Positions 23,282 through 36,350 of a stretch of DNA of 64,000 nucleotides are shown in pieces. The translations under genes were made by a program, and so were the position numbers. The stretch's first letter is position 1. Each line of letters starts with the position of its first letter. A model generated the notes under the pieces. The model was not told the origin of the DNA. It searched no databases and worked only from the letters and a program-made list of their open reading frames with translations. Location of the stretch: the NCBI GenBank assembly GCA_009733775.1, contig WOGZ01000088.1:1-64000 (forward strand). The letters are read 5' to 3'. Source of the DNA: Alectoria sarmentosa (taxonomy: Eukaryota; Ascomycota; Lecanoromycetes; Lecanorales; Parmeliaceae).

Positions 23282-23738
23282 CTATAGATGAGCAAGACTG
23301 ACTTGACATGGGACTTTGGGAGCGATGAAGGTCACTCGAAAAACGTTCTCAGCACAACACTCCAATAGCAATGATTGAACGCTGCGGAGTGCGAAAAAAG
23401 GTGCAACGCTTACAAAGTCGATGCGGTAGTAGGCATTGGACACGTTGACTTCGATTCGCTCAACATTCAGTCGGGAAGAATGCTGGGGGGATAACGCTAT
23501 ATGCGATATGACCATCTCAGAGAAGTGATTTAGATTACTTCCACCCCAGCAGCCGAGAGGAGACGTAGGTTTCCGAGGAATAGCAGAACAACATGTTAAA
23601 TTGGATCCCGAATCCATTTGGCGGCGGCCTGTACCATTCGGTTTTCTTCATTTGTTGGTATGTATAGTGACGCTCGTACCACTCGGCGGAATGTGGTCTC
23701 CTTTTTCGAGGAATATGTAGGAGGGCCGTGGAACTCAA
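23282..23738 (-). pseudogene. Probable F-box-type gene remnant
   Basis: Two overlapping minus-strand frames (23738-23535 and 23617-23282) each look partly coding. The second ends in NAYYRIDFVSVAPFFALRSV and QSLLLECC, which resembles a segment seen in fungal F-box proteins before the leucine-rich part. No complete gene structure can be drawn, and the frames switch near 23600. I read it as a fragment; it could also be the 3' exons of a gene whose start I cannot find. Confidence 0.3.
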
Positions 23739-24737
23739 CTCTGACGCAACTTTCTATGAGGAACTCCTCCAAGTACGGCGCCTACTCCAGTCGACAAACG
23801 TCATTGGAAAACGCAGTCCAATCGAAAGCAGGCAAGCCCATCCACCATGATTGATCCTTGCGGCGATGTTTGTCTCTCAAATGTTCATGTGCCTCGATAC
23901 ACTACTGGCTCTGATTGGAGATGGTGGAGAAGACTGATGTTGAGTATTCAAGTTCCGACGATTACGAAGACTTGGAGATATAGATCAAGAGCTCGTTGGA
24001 TAGGTCGAGAAGAGAAGTCAGTGTAGCAGTGAGGTAGATCGCTATTCGCACGATAGACGAAGACTTTCGGATGTCGGAGACTCATCAAACGTCCTTCTTC
24101 GAACTGGATGCTAGGCATCAAGTACTTTCAACTCAGCAGCAACAAAAAGGTGTGATCATACTTGAATCCCTGGAGGAGTGGTGGAGTAACAAAGCTTTAG
24201 AAGAGGCGGAGCGGAATATTGATGATCCGTGCCATTCCACTGTACTTTACGAGTATGCGCTTTTTGTAGTTCTTCAGCAGCGGTTCCTCATCTTATTCTG
24301 ACCAACACTCATCCGTGAATTCAGCTGTCAGATTACTCAACTAGATGACGGTTTAATCACAGCTGATCCTCATCAAATAGAACCGCACTGAATGGCCTCT
24401 GCCGCAGCTGGCCTCCGCCCAGGCGCGACACTAGCACGAGCTGAAATGCCCCGGTCAAAGTCTACCAATCCGGTCAATGGCCGCAGTTCCACGATGACTC
24501 TGGCTCCTCAGGCACGCCCCATTCGTGACCAGGGTGCATGGATATGTTGTGGCGAGCTGACGTTCATATCGGGGCCTGCTACATAGGTATATGTCGAGCG
24601 ATCCTCGGCCTTGTCTCCGACAATCGTCTACGAACCACTTATTACCACCCTGGGAACGCTCTACATCCTGAGCTAGCCTATTTATAAAGAGCCAAAGACT
24701 ACTTCTCCTCCAAAGTATCACTTATTCCACCGCCGTC
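23739..24737. other. Mostly intergenic; possible small remnant at 24071-24301
   Basis: A plus-strand frame at 24071-24301 carries VIILESLEEWWSNKALEEAE, which has real-protein composition, but stops lie close upstream and no partner exon is evident. The final 300 bases hold the promoter of the NLR-like gene, with a TATTTATA box-like sequence at about 24679. Confidence 0.4.
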
Positions 24738-27700
24738 ATGGCTTCCTCTATGGATACATTCAGCGAGGCCGAGGTCAGCTTCGAGGCCAAGAACTGGGCT
24801 GCAGCCCGTGACAACTTTCAAAAAGGGCACAAGGACAAAAAGGCAATGGCAGAGTTTTTGGCACACCAGACTACACCCCAGCAAGCCAGAAGTAGCTGCC
24901 TCGAGGCTCAGACAAGGGCAAACAGTCAATACAATCCCGGGTTGGGAGGAGTATTGTCGAAGATTGAAACCTTCATGAAGGTGGGAGACTTGGCGATGAA
25001 ATCGGCACCGGAGAGTGTGGGCTTGGCTTGGACCGGGATCCGGTTGTGTTTGCATTCTGTGGAGGATGATTTTGCAACCTTCAACCTCTTCAGTGGGGCT
25101 GCTGCGGACATCATTGGCATTCTTATATCGTGTCGAGTATACGGGAAAATGTACGGAGGACACAAAGGGCCAGAGGATTTCCAAGAGCTACACAGAAAGG
25201 TTGTGGAGTACATACCGGGCATATACACGGACATTTTGAATTTCAGCTACGCCATGAACAAGCACATGGGAAGAAATACAGGCTGTGAGTCAAGTCCATG
25301 ATCCAGGATGATGTTGTACTGACGAATCATAGTAAGAATCATCCGTGGCATGTTGACAAGCGCGTCAGCCAAATTCCAACCAATGATCGATGGTATTCGA
25401 GCAAACGAGCAGACAATGTCCGGGTACGCCAGCAAGGCCACAAACCAGCTTACCATACACTACCAAGAGGTTGGTCTGCAAAAGCAGGGGGTGGGCCTGC
25501 AGATGCAACAGACTATGATGGCCGACCTGTCCGTCATACGAGACACCCTGGAGTCATCGATGGAAGTCAACAAGATCTATCTCAACCAAATTCGCCAACT
25601 GGAGGAAGACAAAAAGAGCATGAAGAAAAAGACTCCTCTTGACAAAGCAAAGGAGCTGTTTGAGGATAATGCGAAGCGGCTGGAGCCAACCAATGCGGCG
25701 GAAACTGCTCTTGAGAAGCACAAATCGCGAAGAGAAAAGGACACCTGCAACTGGATATTTGAGCTCGAAGAATACAGAAAGTGGCGCTCGTCAACGGAGA
25801 GTAGCCTACTGTGGGTCTCTGGCGTTGGCGGCCTAGGGAAATCGATCCTCATGTCGACGGTAATAGATGAACTTCGGGAGACCTTTCGATTGGAAACAGG
25901 CTGCTCTGCTCAATACTTTTTCTGCTCGGCTGGTGAAGACTCGACACGACTAGTGGCAAGAATTAAGAAGCAGTTGCTGCATCAGCTCTATCAGACGGCA
26001 CTATCTGATGAGTCCTCTGACCTGCTTGATAAGTCGAATGACGTGATTTCGAGTTTTCTTGGGAAGAAAGACTCTGCAGATTCAAAGCCTGGTTCCCAGC
26101 AGAAGAAATCTGAAAAGGCCACTGGGTTTGAGGACGCTTACCCCAGCCTGGCCAAAATCCTTGATAAGAAGATTTTTCTTGTCATCGACGCTCTGGACGA
26201 GTGCACAGACAGAAAAGACGCTGGGCTGTTCAAGACACTTCAAGAGACGCTATCAGCGTCGGAGCTTCCACTGAAGATTATGGTCTGCAGTCGCCCTGAG
26301 CCAGATATTGTGGATGATCTTGTCGACAAACCCGCTATCAAGGTCGAAGATCATAACGGGCCTGACATCGAGAAAGCCGCCAAGGCCAAGTTAGAGGAAC
26401 TGCCTGGTCTCTCACGAGACGAAAGGGCGCTGGCCTGTAAATCGATTGTGGAGAAGGCAAAGGGGTTATTTCGATGTGTTGACCCGGCGATTGAGTTCCT
26501 TAAGAAACCGTGGCGACGTCCTCTGGAGAAAAGGTTGGCGGAACTGCCAGATGGTCTCGACAACTCGTACCAGCAGATCCTGCGCCAGACCGATCCAGAC
26601 TACTTGGAACTTCTCAATGTTGGCTTGACCTGGAGTATCTTCGCCCAGATCAAGCCGACCGTTGCTGAGATTATGGACGAATACAGCTGCGCCTATGCCG
26701 AGGGCATTGAGGGCACCGATGAGAATCCTTACGATACTATGGACAACCACCTGATTGGGGATCAAATCCGAAGAGCAGGAAGCGGCACCTTTCTCGAAGT
26801 GGCCGGCAATGAGGTATCCGTCCGACACACCACAGTCAAAGAATTTTTCCTCAAGGCAAATTCGGCAGTAGATATTTCCAACGGTCATTGCATTGATGAC
26901 CTGTGCGCTAAATGCCAATCGAAGAGGTCTGTTGATCAACCTTTGACCATGTCAGAGAAAGAAGGACAGCTTCGCATGGCTGTTACAATCTGTGAGAAAT
27001 TCCCGTCGTCCTAGGCCGCCTTGCCGAAACTAATGTCGCGCACCAGTCAAGCATCTCAACTCCCCACTCTTTCAGAAACGGTACCTACGAAAAGAAGATA
27101 ACGACGCCAAATTAGCAGAGCCGACGGATACAATTCCAACCCAGACAATCAGTACCGTGAACGAAGACTCAAAGAGTGGTGAACAAAGTACCACAGCTAC
27201 CGATACCAACGGATCCGCGAACAAAGCAGCGGATGCGGCAAATCTGGTGAACGGTACCACTGCTAGTAGCAAAATCCTCGAAGAAGTATCCGCTGCCGCC
27301 GGAGGAAAAGCATCATTGGACGTTGTCGACCGTAATGAAATTGTTGACGCGCAGAACGCTCAGTCAAGCGGTGACGATTCCAAGCATCTGCGTGCAGATT
27401 CAACACGTTCGAACGGAGAAGGAGAAGCCGAGGGAGACGGTGAAGCCGATCCTCTGGAATCTTCGGAACAACCTGAACAGGAGCCATTTCTAGATGACGA
27501 TGATGATGAAGGCGGCAGGCGAGACTCTGAAATTTTCGAGGAACCCGTGGCCGATGGTGCCCAAGCCCCTGCAAGACCTAAAAGGTACGAGCTTTCGTAT
27601 TGGCCTGCACATCTTGCAAGTGCGGAGAAGCTTTGGACTCCCGAAGAACGCGAGAAGAGCGAGGAATGGAAGGGGCTTTGGAACCTGGTCATACAATTTC

Positions 27701-30084
27701 TTTGCGAGAGCCCAGATGCTTTCAAGATATGGCAAAAACACTATATGGAGCTTGAGGATGACTACGAAGCCAATAGCACGCTCTTGAGTCCATTACAAGT
27801 GGCCGCTGCTTATGGCATACCGGGGCTCGTAAAGATACTCCTAGACCGCGGGGAGCCGGCGGCCGCAATTTCGGAAGACGGGCGCTCGGCCCTGTGGTTC
27901 GCGGCAGACTGTACTGATGTTGAAGTTATTACACTCCTCTTAGAAAAGGGAGCCAGTCCAAATGCACGCAAAGACTTCCCACCGCCATTTCACGTGTTGC
28001 TATGGTGGAATCCGAAACTTGAATTTGTCAAGCTTATGCTTGAGCACGGGGCCGAATGCAACATCATAGACCAATGGGGCTTCAACGTCATGCACTGGTT
28101 TGCGTTGTTCGGTTCTGACGTTGAGGTTCTCAAAGTCCTACTGAAAGCGAATGGCGATATCAATGTTCCCGATTCATTTGGAGAGACTCCGTTGCACAAA
28201 GTGATGTACAATTCTCGGGACTTATCCTTGGACCTGCTGCGTGCATTTCTTGATAATGGTGCCGACGTTAATAAAGACGATAAAGAATCGCAAAGTAAGC
28301 CACCTTATTACCCTCTCACTGCAATGCACTGATCATTTTTAGGGCCATTGTATGAGGTTTGCGCTGTCGGAAATACAGAGGCGGCCAACATGTTGCTTGA
28401 CCATGGAGCTGACATTCATGATGATGATGTGAGTAAGCCCGATATCGATGAAATCATTACTCGCTCAATAAGAGTTCCATCGATGGAAAACATTTCGAAC
28501 TAACATTCGCACAGATCTTTGGGCAAACGGCCGTCCACATCGCAGCCGCCTGCGGCCACCTAGACACTGTTAAGCTGCTGACAGAACGCGGTGCTAATCT
28601 GGAACTGGGAGACAAGCATGGACGTACGCCGTTATTCCTCGCCTGCTCTAGTGGGAATTTGGAGACCGCACGTTTCCTGCTCCAAACGATGCGCGACCTA
28701 GAGCATGTTAGTGTTAATAGAGCGATGAACGATGGCAGGACCCCTCTAAGCAAAGCAGCTGGTAGAGGTCACGTTGAAGTCGTGAAAATGCTGCTTAAGG
28801 AAGTTGACGCAGCCTTTGCAGTCAATGCCCTAGAAACAGTAAAAAGAAGGACAGCACTTCACTGGGCAGCATATAATGGCAGGACCGAAGTTGTTGACGT
28901 TCTTTTGCACAAGAGTGCCGACGCAACGATCGAAGATGCAAATGGTAAAACCGCTCTCGCTTTATGTGGCGAAGGATGGGCAAAAGACAAATCCGGCGAC
29001 CGGGTACCGATCATTGTTGCTCTAGTCGACCATGATCGGGAGACTGCGGCCAAAGACACCGAACTCATGGCCACCGCTGCCATCAAAGGGAGCACGAAAG
29101 TAATAGAAAAGTTGCTCGATGCCAGAGCCCACCCCAGTAAGCAAGACGAGCACGGCTGGACACCGCTGCAGCTAGCAAAGCAGTATGGCAATACGGATGC
29201 TGCAACACTCTTGGCCAAGCGCGGTGCTGAGGTCGGATCGAGGCCTAATCGATGGAACACAGCAAACGAGAAGATCAAAATATCCGAGGATGGCTGCGAT
29301 CTTGAATACGTAGGCGAGCGTAAGTATCCCTTGGTGACTGGTACTCAGTGGTGAGAGGCTGATCAATTGGACCAGCGTGCGACGATGCTTCTGGGGTGCA
29401 AGTCCTTGCGAATCATCCGATACCAGCTGGGATTGAGCGCTTCTATTACGAAATCGAAATCAAGAAGGATGTAGGAGTTGACACGAAGATGTGAGCATCC
29501 CAATGGCTCAAAGTTACCCCATAGCCAAGTCTAATCATCGTCCCACCGCAGCTTCAATGCCATCGGCTTCTCAACGCAGCCTGCGCGCCTTGATCGTATG
29601 CCAGGCTGGTACAACGCCTCAGCCCCTAGCTTCGCCTACCACGGCGACGATGGCCGTCTTTACGCCAACAGTAATCATTCGTCGAGAGAATATGCGGGCC
29701 CTTACGGCAAGGGGGACACAATTGGTTGCGGCGTCATCTACAACGATAACGTCGAAGGGACGATCTTTTATACGCGAAACGGCGAGCCTCAAGGTATAAT
29801 ATTTCTTGCATCTCTATTTCACTCATCTATGCACAAGTTGACGATTAAATATAGGACCCGCATTTGAAAAAGACGTGAAAGGCCGTCTCTATCCGGTCAT
29901 TGGTATGACAGAACCTGTAGCTATTGCTGTCAATTTTGGCAATGATGTCGAGAGCACCCCCTTCAGATGGGAGCCAGGTAATAGCGGCAAGTACGACGTC
30001 GATGCTACGAAGATGGAGAAAGATGAAGAGCCTGTTACTGTGCAGGTGCCGATCGAATTTGGGATCTCAAATCCGCCTATCTGA
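24738..30084 (+). CDS. NLR-like NACHT-ankyrin-SPRY protein
   Basis: Eight exons join in frame to 1643 aa: 24738-25284, 25333-26991, 27047-28294, 28343-28428, 28515-29319, 29376-29490, 29552-29793, 29855-30084. Residues 1-200 form an all-helical N-terminal domain of the kind found on fungal STAND proteins (class uncertain). The NACHT core has Walker A GVGGLGKS near residue 346 and Walker B FLVIDALDEC near 466. Exon 3 starts with a polar, acidic linker (EPFLDDDDDEGGRRDSE), then YWPAHLASAEKLWTPEER, and then ankyrin repeats from about residue 980 to 1430 (for example GRSALWFAADCTDVEVITLL and GETPLHKVMYNSRDLSLDLL). Exons 6-8 encode a SPRY domain with FYYEIEI, IGFSTQPARLDRMPGW, YGKGDTIGCGV and FYTRNGEPQG. 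Likely a cytosolic signal-sensing NTPase, perhaps linked to non-self recognition; the ligand is unknown. Confidence 0.85.
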
Positions 30085-32817
30085 ACGTAAATCAGGAGAG
30101 GTTTGTGCGATAGTAGTGCGAGCTGTTTGTTTCACGGTTGCGATGATGAGCGATGGTGCTGGTCACGCATAGCGACTCGAATCTGCATTGCAAAATGTGT
30201 AGCAATTTCGCGTCCTTGATCTATTCTTGACGTTTCGCTATCTACTACCAGCATATACTTCCTCCCTCACGGGTGTTGAGTGCTGCCATGTACTTGAACT
30301 TTGTCATGCCGAAGCATTGTTTGTGCTTAATATCAGGGCGACAAGTCACCTGACAGTCCGAATTCTATATTAAGCGGCCTGTACTAGCGTATGCCAGCTG
30401 TTTCCCAGTCGCATTCGTCGAGAAAGTAACTCTTATGGGAAAGACAGGTTTTGGACAGCACGTCCAGCATAACAAGGCTATGCCGCATTGGATCTAGCTT
30501 GGCTTGGTGCCATACACCCCTAAGCGGCACTACAACTACTCGATGTATTTTGACAAGCCGATTCGGCGTTGAGGCGTTTATCTTCCTTCCTTTGAAGCCC
30601 GCCGTGGCGGATGCTGACTGGCTAGCTCACCGAAATAGCGATCCAGTCGTTCCGAGGCCGCCAGTCCCTTGACCTAGTGAAATAAGTTGATCAGGAGGAG
30701 GTACCGAAGTATCGTGTTATGGGGGTAAGGGTGCTGATGACTAGGCTGCCGCCGAAGAGTGTGGAGGGGCATACGCATTCTAGGGTGGCTAGCCGGGGGG
30801 GGCTTTGAGCATCTTCCGCTCTGGCCTGAATGGTCAGATGTAATATGCAATACGCCCTACAGAAATCTGCTCGGAGTTTTCTCGTGGCAAGATTTTTACA
30901 CTCTTGCTTCGCTGATTGCTCACCTCTCTTTGGAGACTAGAAGTGTGGAATATGGTGCTGCGTCTAAACTGTGCAGGTAGGAATACTTCCATCCTGACAC
31001 TAAGTCGCACTTATGAGTTGAAGCTCGCTACGGTGGTGTTTGATACGTCGCGAGCTTGCCTGGCTCAGCTCGATGTAGAGTCTGAAGTCGAAACCCTGCT
31101 CGTGAATCACCCCCAGACTCGAGCGGCAGTTCTGAAAGCAAAGGACCCCTTAGTGGTTGAAACGGAGTAGGCTCTGTTAAAGCGCACACTGCTTGTCACC
31201 ATAGGTTGAACGACGAGCATAGAAAAAGAAACCTCCTCGATGCTGGGATATACTCTACAGACTTGCACATTAGCTTCGAGGTACGTCGAGTAGGAACCTA
31301 GTGACGCAGACGCAAACTTTTGCTCTCCTGTGATCGCGATTTGGCTCATTCGTGAATACACCAGAGCCATTTTTTTTGATTGGCCATCGCTATCATAAAG
31401 CTAGTTTATTCACAAATGTACTAATACATTCTATTATCCTCTTACTACTGTAAGTATTTGGTTAGTTGCATATCTTACTGCACGCGTGCCGGGTATGCAA
31501 GCCTTGATGCAGGCCTACCTGTCGCAAGTGCCCATCCCGTCATCACCGTACTAATCATAATGTGTAAAATCGAACGCTTCTTTCGCTCTCATATTTCGTA
31601 CTCCTATTTCGCCTTGTGCGCTCGATGTCTTATTCCTCAATCAAGCCCTAAAGCCTCTAAACGTCGTTAATTTTAGTCCTCGCGTACACGATCCGTTTGA
31701 CTGCGATAGTGACGATAGTGTTGCTCAGCGATGGTATCAAAGACAACAGCAACATGCGTATGTCTGAACGGGAAGGTGCATTGCTGCTGCAGCTACGTGG
31801 GCTGCTTGAAATCAGCAAGTGTAGTTTATAGTAGTACTGGTCTAGTCATGAATGCCTAATTTGTTCACAATTGACAGGCTGCTTTGTAATGGCCTGGTTT
31901 TTCATGAAGCAGCTGATGTGTTTTGCGAATGGGCTCTAGTGGATTTGCAACTTCGCTGGTTTCATGGTTACATGTTGCGTCGAGCCTTCGAGCGGATCAA
32001 GCCGTACCCATTGTTCTAACATTGTGATAGGGTGCTAGGAGATCGAGTACAGTACGTCTTTCCGCGGTTTCCGATGCTAAGTGGAGTCTCAAATAGTCGA
32101 CTCCTGTTGGTTGGCGCTCGCCGTGAGGGCCGGGATCCGGGTCGGATATGGAGCCGAAGGAGAGCCTGATGGCTATCCGGTTTTCCGCTTAGACAACAGA
32201 TGTACGAATGATGGCAAAAGGTAAGTGCCCATGTTTTCTCTCAGGGTTTAGGTCTCATGAACAAATGAAAGATACATGTCTTGCATGCCGTAAACAGTTT
32301 ATTGGCAGATTTTTTTTGCTTCTTGGCTTGTAGTAGGTACCCTTATGTCTGTATCTACTACTCTGCAAGCAATTGAGCTATGCGTATGAGGCTGCAAGCA
32401 CGTATTCACAGCCGATATTCCGAATTGAAAACGAGTCGATGACGTTGATTTTGAAAATATGGATATGCCGTCTGTTCTTGACGCTTTACTGGTCCTAACC
32501 GGCTTGATATGAGCTTATGTTGAGATTTGCAGAACATACTTCAAAAAATGAGTAAAGGTATACGCTACGTGGGAAACTCTTCTGAGATCAGTGGAAGATC
32601 CTTAAGCCTCGAATCTCTCATCATGCCCATCGCTCAAAATGCAACCGCACGCTGTTCAGTTGCTGCTTCAAGTCAGACGAAGACTACGTACGCACACGAC
32701 GAAGACACATGACTTGTCGGGGGGAAAAATGGTGCCTTATAGACGCCCTTGGACGCAAGGGCTCCGTGAAAAGGGTTTAGAGTCTCGTTTTTCTTTTCTG
32801 TTTATGATCCTCCCATT
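30085..32817. other. Long gene-less stretch left of the retrotransposon
   Basis: Frames up to 90 codons occur but none has a recognisable motif. Base composition is ordinary, so the RIP-like decay to the right does not reach it. It may hold relics too old to name. Confidence 0.5.
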
Positions 32818-33019
32818 CGCTACAGTGGGACTGTGGGTTAGTGAGTCGCATAGGGAGTCAGGGATCAGTAACCATGACCCATGGCCCCCCACATGGAATG
32901 TGCTAGAACAATGATCATAGCGGAAGACACGTGTCATGATGGAGCAATATATATGCCTGTTCTACACCAGACAATGACTCTTCATTCGTTTTCATTTTTT
33001 TCAAAATCATAATATTTTT
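32818..33019 (+). repeat. Left terminal half-repeat A1
   Basis: It matches the first half of the solo repeat at 19302 (for example GTGAGTCGCATAGGGAGTCA and GACACGTGTCATGATGGAG) and diverges abruptly after CATAATATTTTT. It has hardly any RIP-type changes, unlike A2. Confidence 0.85.
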
Positions 33020-34900
33020 ATGATAATTGAGGTTATACATATCGTTAACACATTCATTTTAACACATTTGTTTATTCACTTCGTATTCAATCGTTATATT
33101 TCATTTTATTATCGCATCGTTTAATTAATCGAATATTATTATTGTTATGTCATTTATACGTGTCATTATCGTCGCTATCGTTTTTAAAAAAGTCAAAATC
33201 CTTAAGATCAAAATTATCAAGACAGTTACGATTATTATTAAAATATTTATTATCGTTAAACCTCGTAGAAAAATCGTTCAATTTGTATCTGAAACATTAT
33301 CACGTTAATCGTTCGAATCGTTAAACATTATGAAGTTATCGATCATTGAGAAAACATTTTTTTTTTCATTCTCTCATATGAGAAGGTTAAAAAAAAAAGA
33401 TAACATATTTAAAAAGTTGTTTAAATGTCTTTCGTATACACAAATCGTATAAACATAAATCTCGTCGTTTTCGTCGATATCGTCATCGATATAAAAAAGA
33501 GTTATCGTCGTCGTCGGATTTCGAGGAGGGCGATAAACCGAGGGTGTTATTCTTATATCAAAAAGATAATAAACCTTTTCTTAAATTTCACGAACGATAT
33601 AGGGTCGTGAACATCAAATATTTTAAATAAATTTTTTTCGATATCTTTCATGCGGAGCATTTCATCAAATTATCAATTAATCACATTAATTATAATAATA
33701 AAAATAAAATCAAAGACGAGAATATTCAGAAACTTATTGATTTCAATCAATTATTGCGTTGTTTCGAAATGTATAATTAAATCATTTATCATTACGCTTA
33801 TTTATCGATAACGCTTAAACTTTAAAAGATTTTATCGAATTATCGCGTTCGATTATCTAATTAATCGATTATATATATATTTTAATTCATTCGAAAGTAT
33901 CATTACTTTTTCATAATCGCTTAAAAATTTAATAATTAAAACGATTTTATCGTTTGAATCATAAAGGATAAAGAGTGTTTCGATTAATTAATTCGAAAGC
34001 TTATAATTATAAGCAACACGGATATAAAGTTATTATTTAATAAATATGTTAATAATCAAATCATCAAGTTCTTTTCTTTAAATGATTTCTTTATATATTA
34101 TAATTTCAACGCGAATTATTACCCTTATGCGTTTTATAAATTCAATTATAATTATTTCGTATGTTAACAAAATCATTTTATTATTATATGCTTCAAAGCC
34201 TATACCTCATCGTTATTCAATTCAAATTCGATTTCGTTAAAAAATAAAATCATTAAAACGAATTAATTATCATAATTTATGTTGATGTCGATCTCGTTGT
34301 TATTCGTATTTGAGAACTTTTCGTATATATCGTACGATTTATACGATTTAAATCTATCGCAATAAAACTCATTATTAATAATCGAATAAAAGTTATAATT
34401 GAAAAATCATTTCGACATCACATATGCAAATACGCTTTTGATTATTTTTCGAAAAAACGCAAAAATCGATTATCGAGATCTTCTTTTGAGTTATTATAAT
34501 TAAAATTATCTATTAACCCTCGCTATTTTCGATATATTATCAACGAACCTTCAAAAACAATTTCAATATGATCGTTTAATTAAAATAAACGTCATCATCG
34601 AGTCTCGATTCGTATGCTCGTCATTGAATTTAATTTCGAAATACGATAATAATTAAAAACGAATTCACGATCTTTCGTTCTTTTATAATAAGATTATTAA
34701 TAACGATATATTCGAGAATTGAGATTTTTTAAAATATATCACATTCGATAATATAATATAAACATTATTTTAATAAAATCATGAAATTATATTCGTGAAA
34801 CGAGATTTAAAGAACGTTTTTCGATATGTCTTTGTGATTACATCAGATTAATAATTATTAAGCTTTTTTTATGATAATTGCTATTGAATAAAACGATACT
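33020..34900. other. AT-rich decayed interior, presumed gag region
   Basis: Very AT-rich sequence with stops in all frames; remaining C and G sit largely in CpG pairs. Position argues for a gag-like gene before the reverse transcriptase, but no motif is legible. Confidence 0.4.
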
Positions 34901-34902
34901 TG

Positions 34903-35690
34903 TCTTTCGATTTACGCACATCATCGTTTTTATTCGATTTATTCGTCAAAGCACTTAATTGAATTATGATTGCGATTTTATATTAAATTATAATATTTCA
35001 TTATCTGAACGATTTTTTCATTATTTTATCATTTTGAGCGGATATTGAAATATATAATCGAGAATTCGATCGAGTATATGATAATTTAAGTTTAAATATT
35101 AATCACACGAAGAACATTTTAAACATTATTGCAAATTTCTTGAAAATCGAATTCGATAATATTTTTATATAAATGAAACTTTCTTCGAGCAAACTGATTC
35201 GCGCGAAAAACACGATCGACGATTTATTAAAAAGAATCACAATCTCACATCGAGAGCTCGAAACAACGATAAATTTCTTATCATTTACGATGAAAATAAT
35301 AATTCTCGATAAAACTTTTCTGAAAAAATTATTTGATGCGATTCGAAAATCGATAATAATTATACGAATTTTTTCGAATATGAGAGCCGATTTGTTATAA
35401 TGAAAGATTTTTTTAAAAAATTGAAACGATATGCAATTGCTTCGTCTCGTCGTCGATTAACGATCAATATACATTTAAACGAACGTCTCGAAAAGTCTCG
35501 ACATGAGAGATTATTTATTACACGACCTCAATTTATTATTCTCGATCAAAAATGTGTTCAATATATGAATATTCACGCGTTACATACACAAAAACATTCA
35601 ATTCAAGAAAATAAAGATTATACTTTATACAATTCGATTATGATTGAAAAGATTATAAGATATACGATTAACTCTTTATTGCGATAACGA
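34903..35690 (+). pseudogene. Reverse transcriptase and RNase H remnant of the YR retrotransposon
   Basis: One frame reads through many stops: SFDLRTSSFLFDLFVKALN before a TAG/TGA-type stop, then HYLNDFFIIL at 34999-35028, where YLND at 35002-35013 stands at the YLDD catalytic box with GAT changed to AAT. IANFLKIEFDNIF and, from 35173, SSSKLIRAKNTIDDLL, SHRELETTINFLSF and FLKKLFDAIRKS follow, matching the C-terminal RT region of DIRS-type elements. At 35398-35403 two adjacent stops (TAA TGA) occupy a position where such proteins have two tryptophans, and TNVS at 35479-35490 sits where RNase H has its TDAS motif. All losses are transitions. Confidence 0.8.
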
Positions 35691-36350
35691 AATTTGCGTA
35701 TTTGATTTTCAGAAATCATTTATTCGTGAGACGATTATAATATCATTACGATATATTGTTATATTTGCGATCACATATAATATTCTCATTATAATTATAT
35801 GAATCTTTATTAAAATTAATAAATTAATTAATGATTTATCGCGTTTTCGTTATCAAAAAATCATTAATAAATATTCACAATTAAGACATTTGATTACGAT
35901 TTCGCCTCATTAAGTAAAGATTCACACGAATTATAATATAATTAAACGTCTTTATTTAAAAACGCCGTTCGTCTTTTTTGATGAGAATTAATTACGAAAA
36001 TTAAAAAGACGTATTTTATATCAATTAAATCTTATAATGTTTATTATGCGATTGAAAATTATGATTCTTCATTTTTAATTATATTAAATTTATTAACGAA
36101 TTAAATAACGAGTTTCAACATTAAGCGAATCAAAATTAAAATGATTAAGATATATCTTATTAACGTCAGATCTGCGCACGTGAATCTAAAATATAAAAAT
36201 TTGAAAATGTTTTATAACCCTCAATTGAAACGTATTATAATCGATGTTCGTCGATTATAAAATGAAATTAATATGAAGAAAAGATAATCTCTTATCAAAA
36301 ACATTTTAATACGATTTCTTTCACAATTCGATCAATTTATCAAAAAAAAA

